NCBI GenBank assembly: GCA_004352715.1
Contig: SCFE01000086.1
Location: 1,080,188 to 1,144,187, forward strand
Source: Hofstenia miamia
Lineage: Eukaryota > Xenacoelomorpha > Acoela
Direction: 5' to 3'
DNA: 64,000 bases
Shown here: positions 11,253 through 22,891 of the stretch, one piece after another
How the letters are laid out: each line of letters begins with the position of its first letter
Position numbering within the stretch: position 1 is the first letter of the stretch
Program-made: the position numbers and the translations under genes
Notes under the pieces: model-generated
The model's input: only the letters and a program-made list of their open reading frames with translations
The model's database searches: none
What the model was told of the DNA's origin: nothing

Positions 11253-12631
11253 GAACTATAATTGTTAATTATTTTCACACAGTGATTTTATATATATATA
11301 TATATATACATACACAAATGAATACGATCAGCAATGCTTAAAATACAGTTTCATTAATATAAATAGTTTTGTGTCAACAACTAATTGAAAAGTCATTGTT
11401 CTCAGAATCCATATCTTCAACTTGCTTAGTGCACAATTTGAAATCCCTGATGCATGTAATCAACGTAATTTATATTTATAATTGTTTCTTAATATATTTG
11501 ATGCTCTTGAGTTTTTTAATCCATCCTGCTCATATAATAGATATTCTTTATTCAGAGGTATTTTCATATTGTCTGCATATAATTATGGCTTTAAAACGCT
11601 AACTAATTAATTTTAGCAATAGAGTGGTAAATCATATTAGCTAAGATCAATTTTAGAAACGAATGGTTTGCTTAAGCTAATTAATCAGCAGAAGAAATTC
11701 TAATTTATGCATCACTAGAAATTGATTCAATGTAATTATAAAATATTATGGGCGTATTGATCTTTATGATATATTTATTGCAAATAATCAAGGCAATCCG
11801 ATTAGAAAGAATAACTAGCGAAGTTTTTTTATATGATAAAACTTAACCCCTGATAAAACAGCCATTTATGGAAAAAATTCAATTTTAATACGTGTTAACA
11901 AAATAAATTTAAAGATAGTAATTCGAAAATCACTTCGTTATAAGTTGACTAAATACGGGAAATATCCACTTGAGTATCATATCACAATACCAGTAATTTT
12001 CATCAGATTTCTGATTTTAATGATAACTAAATTTTCCATAAAGTTTCTCAATTAATTACGGAGGTAATTAGCTTACATTATCTACTATCAAAATTTTTAG
12101 ACATTGAACCGTAGCATTACATTATATATGTGTGAAGACCACTCAAACGAATTTTTTTAGATAACCAATGTAAATTAGTGTGATTAAAATAACGAAATAC
12201 ATGACAAGGAATTGCTTTATTTGTGTATTGTATATATCATTATTTTAAATGTGTATATAGTTTCAAATTGTAGCATTTGTATATGTACTGTACAGTGTAT
12301 ATGTATGTAGATATTTACATTTAAATGTGAAAAATTGCTATATACAGATTAAATATTGAATAATGCGATTGGAAAACTTTATGAAAATTGAAAATGCTGC
12401 ACTATGCAAAATATAACTACAAACTAATTAAAATTCAATGCACATAACAGATATGAACTGAGGATCGCGAAAATGATTTAATGTATGAATTTTACTATTA
12501 AGCAATATTATGTTACTTTGAAAAATGTATAAATTACTGTAGTGTTTTAGAAAATCTTGCAAAAAATATTTTGCTAAGTTTTTCTTGATAAGTATTTGGT
12601 GTTCTGAATGTAAAGAATGACAGCACAAAGA
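11253..12631. other. Non-coding stretch with (TA)n
   Basis: A (TA)n tract lies at about 11289-11309. The rest is AT-rich and no gene is recognised. Confidence 0.5.
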
Positions 12632-12637
12632 TTTATT
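12632..12637 (-). promoter_or_regulatory. Polyadenylation signal AATAAA of the ShKT gene
   Basis: AATAAA on the minus strand, about 105 nt past the TAA stop of the ShKT-domain gene. The distance is suitable for a short 3' UTR. Confidence 0.6.
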
Positions 12638-12740
12638 GCACACAAGTATATATTTAGAAAAAATAATTTAAACAAACGTTTTGAAAAATCTTCTGAAGTA
12701 AAGAGAGTGACTACCCGCAGCAGAAGATTTACACCTTCGC

Positions 12741-12968
12741 TTACCATTGCATGTTACAGACATCACAGGTATGCCTGCAACTTTTCATAGCTTCTTCTTG
12801 AAGAGAATCGGAACATGTACTCCCATAATCGCAGCACGACATTTCTTTTAGCCCTTTGCAGTACCAAGAATCACGCAAATCGGAGCACGCCCATCTGTAC
12901 ACTGAATGTACATATGCGGCGTTCAACAAAAGAATATAGACGATAATTAACTGACGATTTGTGATCAT
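12741..12968 (-). CDS. Small secreted ShKT-domain (cysteine-rich) protein
   Basis: A complete 75-residue protein. Residues 1-22 form a signal peptide (hydrophobic core LIIVYILLLNAAYV, likely cleavage after HS). The mature part of about 53 residues has eight cysteines (28, 37, 45, 46, 52, 64, 68, 71), ending CRHTCDVC, which fits the C-x3-C-x2-C close of ShKT domains. Six fit the family's three-disulphide plan; an adjacent pair at 45-46 and C52 supply one extra possible bond. ShKT domains occur in cnidarian secreted peptides, in nematode and other surface proteins and beside proteases, so a venom, innate-defence or structural role cannot be told from sequence. No Lys-Tyr pair typical of channel-blocking members is seen before the C-terminal cysteines. 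The ATG follows a TATAAAT box by about 100 nt and AATAAA follows the stop. The stop codon overlaps a GTAAGC motif that could be a splice donor, so a longer spliced form is possible. Confidence 0.8.
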   Translation of the reverse strand: MITNRQLIIVYILLLNAAYVHSVYRWACSDLRDSWYCKGLKEMSCCDYGSTCSDSLQEEAMKSCRHTCDVCNMQW

Positions 12969-13071
12969 GGTTGCTTAGAAAACTATTCCAAATTTGATAC
13001 TACGTCTTCGGCTCGTTTGATTGGCCAATTAGTAGCGAATTATCAGTGCAGACGAAAATTCAAATCTGTCA

Positions 13072-13078
13072 ATTTATA
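13072..13078 (-). promoter_or_regulatory. TATA-like box of the ShKT gene
   Basis: TATAAAT on the minus strand, 104 nt upstream of the ATG, which implies a start near 13045 and a 5' UTR of about 75 nt. In AT-rich DNA such a heptamer is weak evidence by itself; its position before an intact secreted-protein frame is the support. Confidence 0.35.
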
Positions 13079-13527
13079 ACAGAGTTGTAAACCTACATTT
13101 GTGATCGGACTCTCTGATACTACTCCTTGTAATGAAAAAATCTATGTCATTTAATTAACAAAATTCCAATCGATTAGATGAATTCCATAAACTTTGTTTT
13201 CAAGGAAAAAGGGCTGGGCAGGGATCATAAATCTTTCAAAAATATATATTAAAGGTGAATTTCATGACATTCTCTAGTTTTCCTTACAATAAAACTCTGA
13301 ATTATTCTAAAATAAGCTATAAAATATAAATGTTAACTCACTTTATATTGCAACCAATTTAGTATCACTTTACTTGAGAACGCTGGTTATATTTGACACG
13401 TTGTTTTCTGTTTTCTAAAAATGACATTAGCTTAAATTTCAGAATTACCTTTGCATAAATCTAATCAAACTACAAAGCTAATTTCAGGTTCAATAATAAT
13501 AAGAGTTAAAACAATAAATAATGATAT

Positions 13528-13565
<38 letters not shown>

Positions 13566-13730
13566 CACATGTACACCTGGAGATATGTGTTTGTCATNNN
13601 NNNNNNNNNNNNNNNNNNNNNNNNNNNNNNNNNNNNNNNNNNNNNNNNNNNNNNNNNNNNNNNNNNNNNNNNNNNNNNNNNATATATATATATCACATGT
13701 ACACCTGGAGATATGTGTTTGTCATCCAGA
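13079..13730. other. Non-coding stretch with (TA)n and 84-N gap
   Basis: A (TA)n tract at about 13536-13562 precedes an 84-base gap (13598-13681). A unit of about 33 bp beginning TCACATGTACACCTGGAG occurs on both sides of the gap (about 13565-13597 and 13693-13725), each copy preceded by (TA)n. Either the unit is tandemly repeated through the gap or one copy is an assembly echo. Confidence 0.75.
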
Positions 13731-13925
13731 ATGGCTTAGGAAAACCCAACCCTTAATGCCGCCCAGCTAAGGCAAATCTGGTGCAATGGTGAGGCCAACA
13801 GCAAATCATCTGTGAGAAAAGTTCTGCAAAAACTGGGTTTGGGCAGCCTTCTAGCTGCTCAAAAACCAAAAATCACCTAGCAGTGAATGGCTTGAATTAG
13901 GGCAACAGAGAAAAATTTCTGACTA
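13731..13925 (+). pseudogene. Tc1-family transposase fragment (DNA-binding region)
   Basis: The reading runs ENPTLNAAQLRQIWCNGEAN, then SSVRKVLQKLGLGSLLAAQK and PKIT. This matches the second helix-turn-helix and linker of Tc1 transposases, with the pattern 'nP.ltA.qir...' then 's..TvrR.L...Gl.s..Aa.KP.lt'. In-frame stops (after MA, after PKIT and beyond) and the absence of the catalytic domain show it is a decayed fragment. It starts immediately after the repeat that borders the 13598-13681 gap. Confidence 0.7.
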
Positions 13926-13983
13926 TGATCAATAAAAGATCTAAACGCTATAATTGTTTTCACAGCTTCTCTAATGAAAGATA

Positions 13984-15384
13984 TTGATAAAATTCTTAGA
14001 ATATCTACACCCAATAAATTTGATGATAACTATTGATCATATTCACAATGTAATAATTGAAAACCTTTCTATTTCCCTTGTCACATCTCTATTTTCATTC
14101 AAAATTCATTCTAATGACATTAATTTTATTTCGATTTGGTATGAAAAACTATTTATCCTAATTTTCAACGTTGTTCCCACAAAACAAATCAGCAGACGTA
14201 TCTTACCCAGCTATTGGACATCGCATACTGTTCACATTTACAACAAATTGAAGGCAATTTACGAAAAGCTTCCTGCAAGAATATCTTCAGAATTCAAACT
14301 ACAATACTACAAAGCAACAAAAGATCTATTAAATTCTATTGAACTTGATCAGTTAATTGATGCAGAAAGCTTTACATATACTTCAGATATAAATTCGTTT
14401 TAAATACTTATTTGTTCTTTATTCCCAAAATCCATGCCCAAACCAATGTATCTAGATAAAGATTTTGAAATTTCTAACTTATTTAATCGCTACTTTTCCT
14501 TTGTTTTCTCATCCAGTTGTCATGATTTCCCAAAAAATTTTAATAATTTATATACTTTGGACTTAATATTGACCATCAAACAGGTTACCAAATTTTTATC
14601 TAAATGCAGTTCAAAAAGATGTGATCTTTTTTCTAATAATTAAAGAAAGACTAGGGCATTCTCAAATTGGATTTTTTACAAAAAGTTCAACAGTTACTAC
14701 TCAAGTTCTTATTTTAATGGAGCGATTATATTCTGATTTTGATGAAAATAAGTCATGTATGATAATATATCTTGACTTTAGTAAAGCTTTCGATAAAGTT
14801 CCACATGGACTCCTTTTAGATGAGCTGAGCAGAGTGAATGTTCCACAGAATTTTCTAAATTAAAATTACATCGTACTTATTAAATAGAACTTAACAGATT
14901 ATTATAAGCAACACGAAATCTGAATTGCTTCCTGTTACTAGTGTTGTACCACAGGGATCTGTGCTTGGACCTCTACTTTTTATTTATGTTATTAATGATT
15001 TACCTGATCAATGTATTGATACAATGCCGCTTCTATTTGCTGATGATACAAGGATAATAGGTCAAAACTGCACTGATTTACAATAAGATCTAAGCCTATT
15101 TTTGTTCGTGGGCAAAAGAAAATAGAATGGAATTTAACTTTGATAAATTTCAACTATTTTCTATAATGTTTCCAAAAACTACTATTCAGTTATGCAATGA
15201 TGTAAGATTAGTTTCTTCATCTTCTGGTAAAGATCTTGACGTTACTATCTCAAATAATTTTTCTTGGAGTGAACATATATCAAAGAATTTGAAATCATGT
15301 AGCAAGTTTTTTATTTTTATCAGAAGCACCATGCCATTCAACAGGGGCGCAATAAGGAGCTTGCTTGCAGTAATACATTCTTAG
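13984..15384 (+). pseudogene. LINE (CR1/L2/Jockey-like) ORF2, broken
   Basis: Non-LTR retrotransposon reverse transcriptase in several frames. 13984-14403 resembles the linker between endonuclease and RT (LPSYWTSHTVHIYNKLKAI). 14434-14643 has the pre-RT block LFNRYFSFVFSS. 14621-14863 holds RT motif A, YLDFSKAFDKVPH, with the first catalytic Asp codon at 14774-14776. 14930-15090 holds VPQGSVLGPLLFIYVINDLP and the catalytic FADD (15036-15047). 15127-15384 is the thumb region (FDKFQLFSIMF, later DLDVTISNNFSWSEHI). The fingers section between SKCSSKRCD and SQIGFFTKSSTVT is missing, an internal deletion of perhaps 100-150 residues. Stops and frameshifts make the copy dead. No 3' tail was identified. 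Confidence 0.85.
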
Positions 15385-15551
15385 GTTAACACTGGTGGGA
15401 CCTTGCGTTGAGGGGTGTAATAATGTGTGACAAATAAAGTGTACTTTTTTGCACTATATAAATGAAACGTGTTCTAAATATATTAATAAAGTAGCTAATA
15501 TATAAACAAACAGTAAGTTGAGATTTAAAAAGGGACTTTTGTGATTACTTC

Positions 15552-16770
15552 CTAGAAATCAATCCTTCGTAGCGCTTCATTTTCTACTATTATGAGTGCC
15601 AATGAGTACAAGCGATCTTGACCCATAGTGTTCCGAAGATAATTTTTGATTAACTTCAACTTCAAAAAAGACCGTTCCGAGGAGCAATTTGTAAAATCAT
15701 GGAAAGATATAAACGCAGAGTCAACTCAACATTGGGAAAAGTCTCATGCAAGCTATTATTGTGAAAGTCTAAAAACATCTTAAGTTCAATACTTTCATCA
15801 TCGTTATTATTAGCAGTAGAACTTGTTGTTTCAAGAATCTTTTGTATCAGAGCTAAAATTGCACAATTTCACTCACCAAATTCTTTTCAAGATGAAAAGG
15901 ATAACACTTTACTAGGTAAGTGGCAGCATCTCTGAGTCATCTGAGTTCATAGTGAGTATACTTGAAAAAAATCCCAATATTTTTGGTAGAGAATTATATG
16001 CACCAAGACGTTGTTTGAAGACATCACAAAGATGATCAATAATAGGAAGATATGTAGTTATTTTGAATTTCTCTCTTGCAGAGAATTGTGCTGTACCAAT
16101 CTCATGATGGTGTCTTTTACGTTTGCGAAAACGTTTTGGTCATCTTATACTCATGAATACAACATTTTATATTCCTTTCTGCTCAAATTCATCAGAACGT
16201 GGACGTAAATAATTAATAAAAGCGAGCAAGGAATCTATTGGCATCACAGCCATATTGAGTGACAGACCAACTTTTTGTATCTTCTTGCTTGTTTTGTTAA
16301 AGTTGTGCAAAATTGTATGCCACATTGCCAACAACAATGCTGTATCAAGAGTCTTCAATTGATGTGCCAAACTTGATGCTTCATCTATGCATTCAGCTGG
16401 CTGACTTCTTCTGATTACCCTTCTAAAAGCATGACATTTTTATTGTATGCTGTATTTAGAGCTTCAACAGCATCAGCGCGAGCAGACCAGTGTGTGTGGC
16501 ACAATTTTATAGTAACATTTAATATTCTTATTCTCACCACTCTCCAGGGCCTCACGGTGTTTTCTTCATCGGTAAGTTGATGCTGACAAGAATGTATAGA
16601 TCTTTTGAATTATGCTGAACAATATTGAGGCACCTGGGCAACTTTCTGCACTACACTTTCAAAACAAATTAAGAGAATCATCCATGCAAGGAATGTATTC
16701 AGCATAACCACATGCAGCTTTTATATGTGCTTGAACATCTCCTATTAAATATTTTGCCTATCTCTTTAAA
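15552..16770 (-). pseudogene. hAT transposase, ZMYM/DUF4371-like, broken
   Basis: Read down the minus strand: DVQAHIKAACGYAEYIPCMD (about 16730), an RNase-H-fold block of hAT enzymes; WSARADAVEALNTAYNK (about 16490); LAHQLKTLDTALLLAMWHTI followed by LHNFNKTSKKIQKVGLSLNM (about 16370-16250), the 'LeT...~W..IL...~.tSk.lQ' signature of the ZMYM/DUF4371 branch; and a C-terminal hAT dimerisation block CSSERSFLKLKLIKNYLRNT with ENEALRRIDF ending in a stop at 15552. At least three frameshifts and several stops separate the blocks, and the N-terminal zinc finger is not seen. CACTGGTGGGACC at about 15388 could be the 3' terminal repeat, but no partner was found upstream of the gene. Confidence 0.8.
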
Positions 16771-18691
16771 CTTCAACTTGTTGATCTTTTTCTTTTTAAA
16801 AAGATCTTAAACAATAAATTTGATTTTAAAATCTATAACTTTGTATACTTTAAGACTGTCAGTCGTTCAAATCTAAGAAGTTGAAATCGTATTATTTTGA
16901 CATTTGTAGAAAATCGAAGACATTTAAAAAAATGTTGCATCGAGCGGTTTCATTAGCAAATTTCATTCACTTTAACACATCCATTAATCTTCTTAGTGCA
17001 CCAACAATTCTAAATCATAATTTAAAAGACTTTTTGGAGGTTTTTCAAAACAAATTTACTATTGAAGAACCTTGCACCCATTATATCGTCAGGATTAAGC
17101 TTTTTTAATGCAGTTTAATATATTTGTAAGATAAAAATTTTTGTTTAAACAAAAGTCTCTTAATAATTATAAAATGATTATATATATATATATATATATA
17201 TATCATGCTGTTAACACATAAGAATAGACCAATTTGATTTTGACATATAGGAATTGAATATATTTTTTTTAACTTGAATATGAATATAGATACATATATG
17301 TATGTAACCAAGCAAAGGCTCATTTTTAAGGATCCCGATAAAGCCTGTTAAAATTCGGTTAAGTTAAAAAACAATCCGCTCCGGTTGTATATTCATGTAT
17401 GACTTATCCAATTCGAAATTTGAGGAATAATTATTTGAAAAGAGTATATTAATGATAGAAACTTGCGTTTCAAGTGTATATATAGGTATATTGCCATGCA
17501 ACAACAAAGATCTAGAAGCCGTCATGGAAAAGTCTACAAAGAGGCTTTTTGTTTCTTAGTTAAATAGGTTTATAGCTGGAAACGTACTAAAGATATATCT
17601 TTGAGTGATTCAATCAAAATTTATTTTATATTTAATTTCTGTTATAAAAGGAAAAAATTCAAATCGTTTTCACTAGCGGAACATTGTAAAGAGCTTAATA
17701 TGCAAGAATTTTACTCAAAATTTAATCGAAATTTACAAAACATCCCCATTAACTAAGACCTACATTGCTTTGTAAATAATAATTGGTTCCATTTTAAAAA
17801 TTATATTTCAAATTGTAGCAAATGTGCAAATATATTGGATATTTTTATTGTATTTAGAAAAGTAGAAAATTTATCATTTATAATTTAAGCATTTTGTCAA
17901 CATATTTAAAAATGTGCGATACCTCTTTTCTGTTACTAGTGAAATTATTTGAAAATCAAGGTAGAAGTATTGTATTATTTTAAATTATGCACATGCAAAA
18001 TTTTAACAAGATCCCGAAGCATTAATCTACGCAGTTAGTGCCAATTTCGATTCAATACTTTCTAAAATTTGTACATTGTTTAAAGAACATAATCAAACTG
18101 TTTGAAAAAAATTTGGAAACTATACAAGTCCAAAACAAATAATATCAATAGCTTCACAATTAATTGCCGCACAATCAATAAATATGTAGCAATTTATTCA
18201 AAAATTAGGCTGAAAGTAAATTTTTTCACTAAAAACGTCCAAAATTCTAAAATTTCAACCGTGTGTGACGTTCTTTTATATTTTTGACAACATATTTAGA
18301 TATTTCAATTTACTAGTTATATTTATATTATCGATTACTCTTAATCATTTTCGAATGCCTTGATTTCTTTACTTAAAAAGAGACTTTTTTAATTTAGAAG
18401 AATGTAGCTTCATTCTGACATAGAATAATTAGAATCCTAGGAAACAGCTTAGAATCCTTTGATGCTCAAAATCCAGATTTTCTAATAATGCTGCTGCTCA
18501 TGTGGTTCTCATAAGAAAAACAATTTATTTTTCGAAAATGAAGAAATCTTCTTTCTCTGAAATAAACAGTTGAAAATGCATGCCATTGTTTTTTGTGGAA
18601 TGTAGTGTGCATGCAAAAATGCGCTGTTAACAGAACATTTGAAAAAATTGCTTTCCTTCTCAAACCCTCTGGGTATGAAATGTGTGGAATG
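16771..18691. other. Non-coding stretch with (TA)n
   Basis: A (TA)n tract lies at about 17179-17203. Short open frames (16881-17108 plus, 18102-18287 plus, 18466-18799 minus) have AT-driven composition and no recognisable domain. Nothing else is seen. Confidence 0.5.
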
Positions 18692-18800
18692 GTGCCATAC
18701 CATATGTACCATAATATGGATACCATAATGGTATGGTAGAAAAATAATTATGGCCATTATGGATGGCAAACTTAAAATATGACCATAATGGAAATCCAAT
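18692..18800. repeat. Local array of ATGGTA/CCATAATGG palindromic words
   Basis: Overlapping near-palindromes built from CCATA, ATATGG, ACCATAATGGTATGG and GGCCATTATGGAT within about 110 bp. The words occur on both strands and could fold. This may be the end of a MITE or a locally expanded motif; no flanking duplication was identified. Confidence 0.4.
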
Positions 18801-18906
18801 AATTTATTGTTACATATTAAGAACTTCTATTTAGTTTCAAGAAAATAGTGAAATTTAGTATCATATATCTTGCATTTACAGAAATTGAGACATCACAGAG
18901 ACATTA

Positions 18907-19262
18907 CAGAGAGTGACATCAGGTAGCCGATTTCGGGTTCGACTTCAAAGTTTAGATTGATTGAGCTAAAAGTTACTAATAATAGTCACCACCCGATTTG
19001 AGAAATATCCAAAATGTTAATTAATACCAATGAATTACAATTTTTAATTTATCAGAAAATGACTGATGTTAATCATCATGTGATTGGGGATAAATCCAAT
19101 CCAAGCCGTTAAGCGTTGCTAATCAAAGTCTACATTTCGCATCTGGACGGGTACGGGTAGTATATTTTCGGGTCCATCGGGTCGGGTTGGGTGAAGCTCG
19201 GGTAGTGATTATTCTGATCAGGTTGGGTTCGGGTGTATACTAAGCTCATATGTCACTCTCTA
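18907..19262 (-). mobile_element. MITE with AGAGAGTGACAT TIRs, copy 1
   Basis: Bounded by CAGAGAGTGACATC on the left and, on the other strand, TAGAGAGTGACATATGAG on the right. The subterminal part at 19140-19240 is rich in GGGTTCGGGT, GGGTACGGG and GGGTCGGGTT words. On the minus strand it is homologous to 25893-26130: both start AGAGAGTGACA, then have ACCCGAACCC, ACCCGACCCGA, a TTTTGATT-like block, ATCAATCAATC and so on. No transposase. The terminal sequence and GC-rich repeats look hAT-like, but no 8-bp target duplication is clear. Confidence 0.6.
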
Positions 19263-19632
19263 AAAAACATTTTGATAAGATATCAACTTTTAAGTATGTT
19301 GCAAAAGTTTAGTAAACAACTTCAGCAGATTGTTTCCCATTTGTTTTTGAGAATGGTGTTGTATTGGCAAACAAGCAAAAAATCATTAGTTATTTAAAAG
19401 TTTGTTTGTGGATGTTTCAAAATGTTTCTGCTGCGACCTAGTGAGCCTTGTGCCCTGTGCTATCAGTACAAATTCATATTACACAAAAATGCTTGCAGCT
19501 TGTAACTTGTCATTTATTATGCTAAATATTAGAGATAACTTTATTAAATTGCTATTAATACTTATATCATGCATAAATTACACCATCATTAACCATATCT
19601 TACATAATGACCTTTATTGCTATAATGTATGG

Positions 19633-20316
19633 CAGAGTTGCAAGTGATCCATGTGGGTCGTGGATCAGTAGGATTGACCCACTTGTAATACAGACAGCAA
19701 TTTTATATAAATTATTGATAATATGAAATATTGATAATATGGAAAGCACTGACGACTCAACTATTCCGCAAAAGAAAATGCCCCAAATTAATCATTTTGC
19801 CAATTTTTAGTATGCACTTGCAACACTAAGCAATGCGATACAATACTTTCATATAATGAATACAAGAAAAAGTGCAAAAAAGAAGTTAGGCGATATGTTA
19901 ATTTTGATGACAAAATTTCTAACGAAAATCAAAGTCTGTTTGATCCTTTATTTTTTGGCATGAAAAGCGATTCGAGTTTCCAATACTCATCAGCTATTGC
20001 ACGCCAGATATTTGTCATTCAAGCAGCATCTGCGGTGTTAGAAAGGCATTTCGCTACCTTGAGACATACAGTCATGCCTTCAAGAAACCATCTTGCAGAT
20101 GAAACTGTGTAGGCCATTTCTGTCCTTGTGCACACATATACAACTGATTTGATTTGCTGACTAATTTTTTTGAGGAAATTTTATTTCATATTTTGTAGCA
20201 CTTTATAATTTTGCATTCTGATGTATCAGTGAGTCAAAACTGTGTAAGCTGTGATTCAACAAAACGTGGGTCACTGTGGATCTTGGGTCGGTAGGATTGA
20301 CCCACTAGTAACACTG
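19633..20316 (+). mobile_element. hAT deletion derivative with TIRs and 8-bp TSD
   Basis: Ends are CAGAGTTGCAAGTG (left) and CAGTGTTACTAGTG (right, other strand), 11 of 14 matching. The flanks ATGTATGG (19625-19632) and ATATATGG (20317-20324) match 7 of 8, a hAT-type target duplication. Just inside both ends are GTGGATC and GTAGGATTGACCCACT words. At about 20000-20110 the plus strand encodes ARQIFVIQAASAVLERHFAT, LRHTV and SRNHLADETV, the C-terminal hAT dimerisation region (pattern 'P..SA..ER.FS...~iv...R..L'). At 684 bp and with most of the transposase missing or shifted, it is an internally deleted copy needing an enzyme from elsewhere. Confidence 0.8.
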
Positions 20317-20324
20317 ATATATGG

Positions 20325-22333
20325 ACGAAATTCGAAATATGGGCTATTATGAATAGCTGAAAAATTTCGGCTGGGCATTTATGACGACATAATAAACGCA
20401 CACTTGCTTTGAGGAAGCGCTACAGACTTATTTTTAGCTAATTCTACGGCTCTGCTGAGTCTTGACTAATTGTCAAGCAGTGTATTGATTTTTAATCCTA
20501 TTACTTATTTGGTGTATATTCTCAGTTTGTGATGCAATTAATTTCCCTCTTGTAAATGCAAATCTATAATTTTCCATTCGACTAATTTCAAAAAGGCATC
20601 AGAAACTTTGAATGTTTGATGTGAGTAGAACTTGCCGTTGCTGTCCGACCTCCATGTCATGCTTCAATGACAAGAAGCACTTAAGATTATGTATTGTTTC
20701 TATGGACTTTCTACCTCCTAATTACATGAGAGTTGGGATTGGAGAGAATTTAATGTTTTCTTACAAAATTGGAATTTCCATTGCAAAATAGTGAATCTTT
20801 TCAGATACTTCAGACACTATCAGTACACATTAGTACAAACTTTCAAAATTACTTTTGACGGCGATCAAAAATAGATGCATAGAAATCTCAAGATATGGGC
20901 CAATTTTCATAATAGGCTTTCCAAAAATTGATTAAAGTGTGAAAAAAACCTTTCTTGATGTAAGTGAACATCACCTGGTCTTTTAAATGAAGCATCATGT
21001 AGTAAGAATTCTTGCATTCTCAAAAGGTACAGCTTCAAAAGTGTGCTTACTGGTATATCTTCCTACATATTATGATAACATAAGAAGTTCAGTAGAATGC
21101 AATGCAGCTAATAGGTTGCCAAGTAATTAGCTCAATTCCTAAAATTTTATTTCAATACACTTAGGGATATAAATTTTTTAATTTGAGGCAGGTAGATCTT
21201 CCATGTAGACCAGCTTACTATCTGCAATCTGAAGTTCCATTCACTGCTCACAGGCCAATTTTCACATAATGGGCAACCTGAATTGTCACTGCTATAACTA
21301 TTAGAACAGGCGCTGGTTCTTAATATGGGTTTATTCTAAGATTTTTCAAATTCATGGAAACGAACATAAAGCCCTTTATAAAGCCTTTCTGAAGGCGGCC
21401 ACATGGTTTGTTCAAGTGTCTCAAGCATTCAAATGGACTGGTTTTTATAATGCTGCTATGTTATTAAACATTTTTCGTAAAGTAATGTTTTTATTTTTCT
21501 TTGTGTTCATTAGGAGTAATACGTATTGTCTAAAGGGTTTCCGTAGTGCATGTACTTAACAAAAAAATCAAGTTTAAGGTTTACCAAGTATTTTAAGTTT
21601 GGGACAATTACGCAATGATAAACGCACATTTACTTATTAAACAGAAAGAAGGAAATTATGTTAATAGCAATTAGGAATTGAATTATGAAAAAATATGAAT
21701 TACTTCGTTGATTGCAAACAGATTAAGGTCGAATTTATTACAAATACACTATGAAGATTATAATTAATTAATATATAGACATTTTAATCCCAAAATTTCG
21801 ATATCTTGAATGGTAATATAATGTTTTAATCGACGAATTCTTTGTAAAATATTTCTTTGATTCGAGGTAAAGTTTTAATAACTCAAAAAATATAATTTAA
21901 TGCCTTGTATATTTCATAAATAACACAATGACATTGATTTTCCAGTAAATAGAATCAATTAACTCAACAACTTTCAAGGAAAATGCTTTTAAAGATATTT
22001 ATTTCTTAAACTATTTTAATTAAATAGTTTCCTAAACATGCATTAATATTAATAACTTTTTCGACTAATAGTCGCTCTTGAGAAATTTAGAAATATATTA
22101 CTAGCTATTAGCTGTTTTTATGGCCTCCACTTTCTCATTTGAAATTTAAATTTTCAAAAGTAGACATTTATTGAAACTTAAATATAATTTTAAGCAGATT
22201 TATTTTCAAATTTGCAGCTGTGTCGTTGTGCATCGCATGTGAGATGAATCAGCGGGTGTATTAGGCAGAAAATTTCAAGAAGAAATTGAGCTTGCATTTG
22301 AAAAATATATCAGAATAACTTGAGATTTATAAG

Positions 22334-22370
<37 letters not shown>

Positions 22371-22880
22371 GTAGCTAAATAATTTTGTGATGCGTATATC
22401 TTGCGCTAAATATAGAGTACTAAAATTGCGCCAATTTTAAACGTAATGTACAGAGACATTTCTTCACTCAGATATATTTAATTTATATATATATATATAT
22501 ATATATACATGCGTGTGTGTGTGTGTTGAATAAATATTGATTGGCTTCAAATGCTGTTTGCAGAGATTAACCACTCGTAAATATATATTCTATGTATCCT
22601 TATAATTACTGTCAAGTTCTATGCAATGCCTGCAGTAAAAAATTTGCAGTTTTTTTTTAATCTTAAGGATTGTAGAGAGTATGCTATTCAATTCTTTTTC
22701 TCTTTAGGTGGCTTGAAATTCGAGTATTGCTTCGTGTAATGCTATAGTGCTTGCTTTTGATAGCCATCTTAATTAGCTAAGTCAAGTATACTAAGTAGGT
22801 TCCAGTGGTATGAAAATTTTTGCTTCGGTTCGGCTCGGTATCAATCAACATATGAAGGTATCGGTATTACTATGAAAAAT
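20325..22880. other. Non-coding stretch; decayed coding-like part and (TA)n tracts
   Basis: 20580-21500 has a less AT-biased composition and stretches of open frame on both strands separated by stops, such as KCFLSLKHDMEVGQQRQVLL on minus. I could not assign it to a family; it may be an old transposase. (TA)n tracts lie at about 22334-22370 and 22484-22506, the second followed by (GT)n. CAGTGGTATGAAAATT and CGGTTCGGCTCGGTATC near 22803-22840 resemble a hAT end without a visible partner. Confidence 0.35.
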
Positions 22881-22891
22881 AGTTTATTTGA

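Noticed and set aside
13020-13029. ATTGGCCAAT as a CCAAT-box promoter element of the ShKT gene
   Set aside because: It lies downstream of the TATA-like box, inside the presumed 5' UTR, so a promoter role is not supported.
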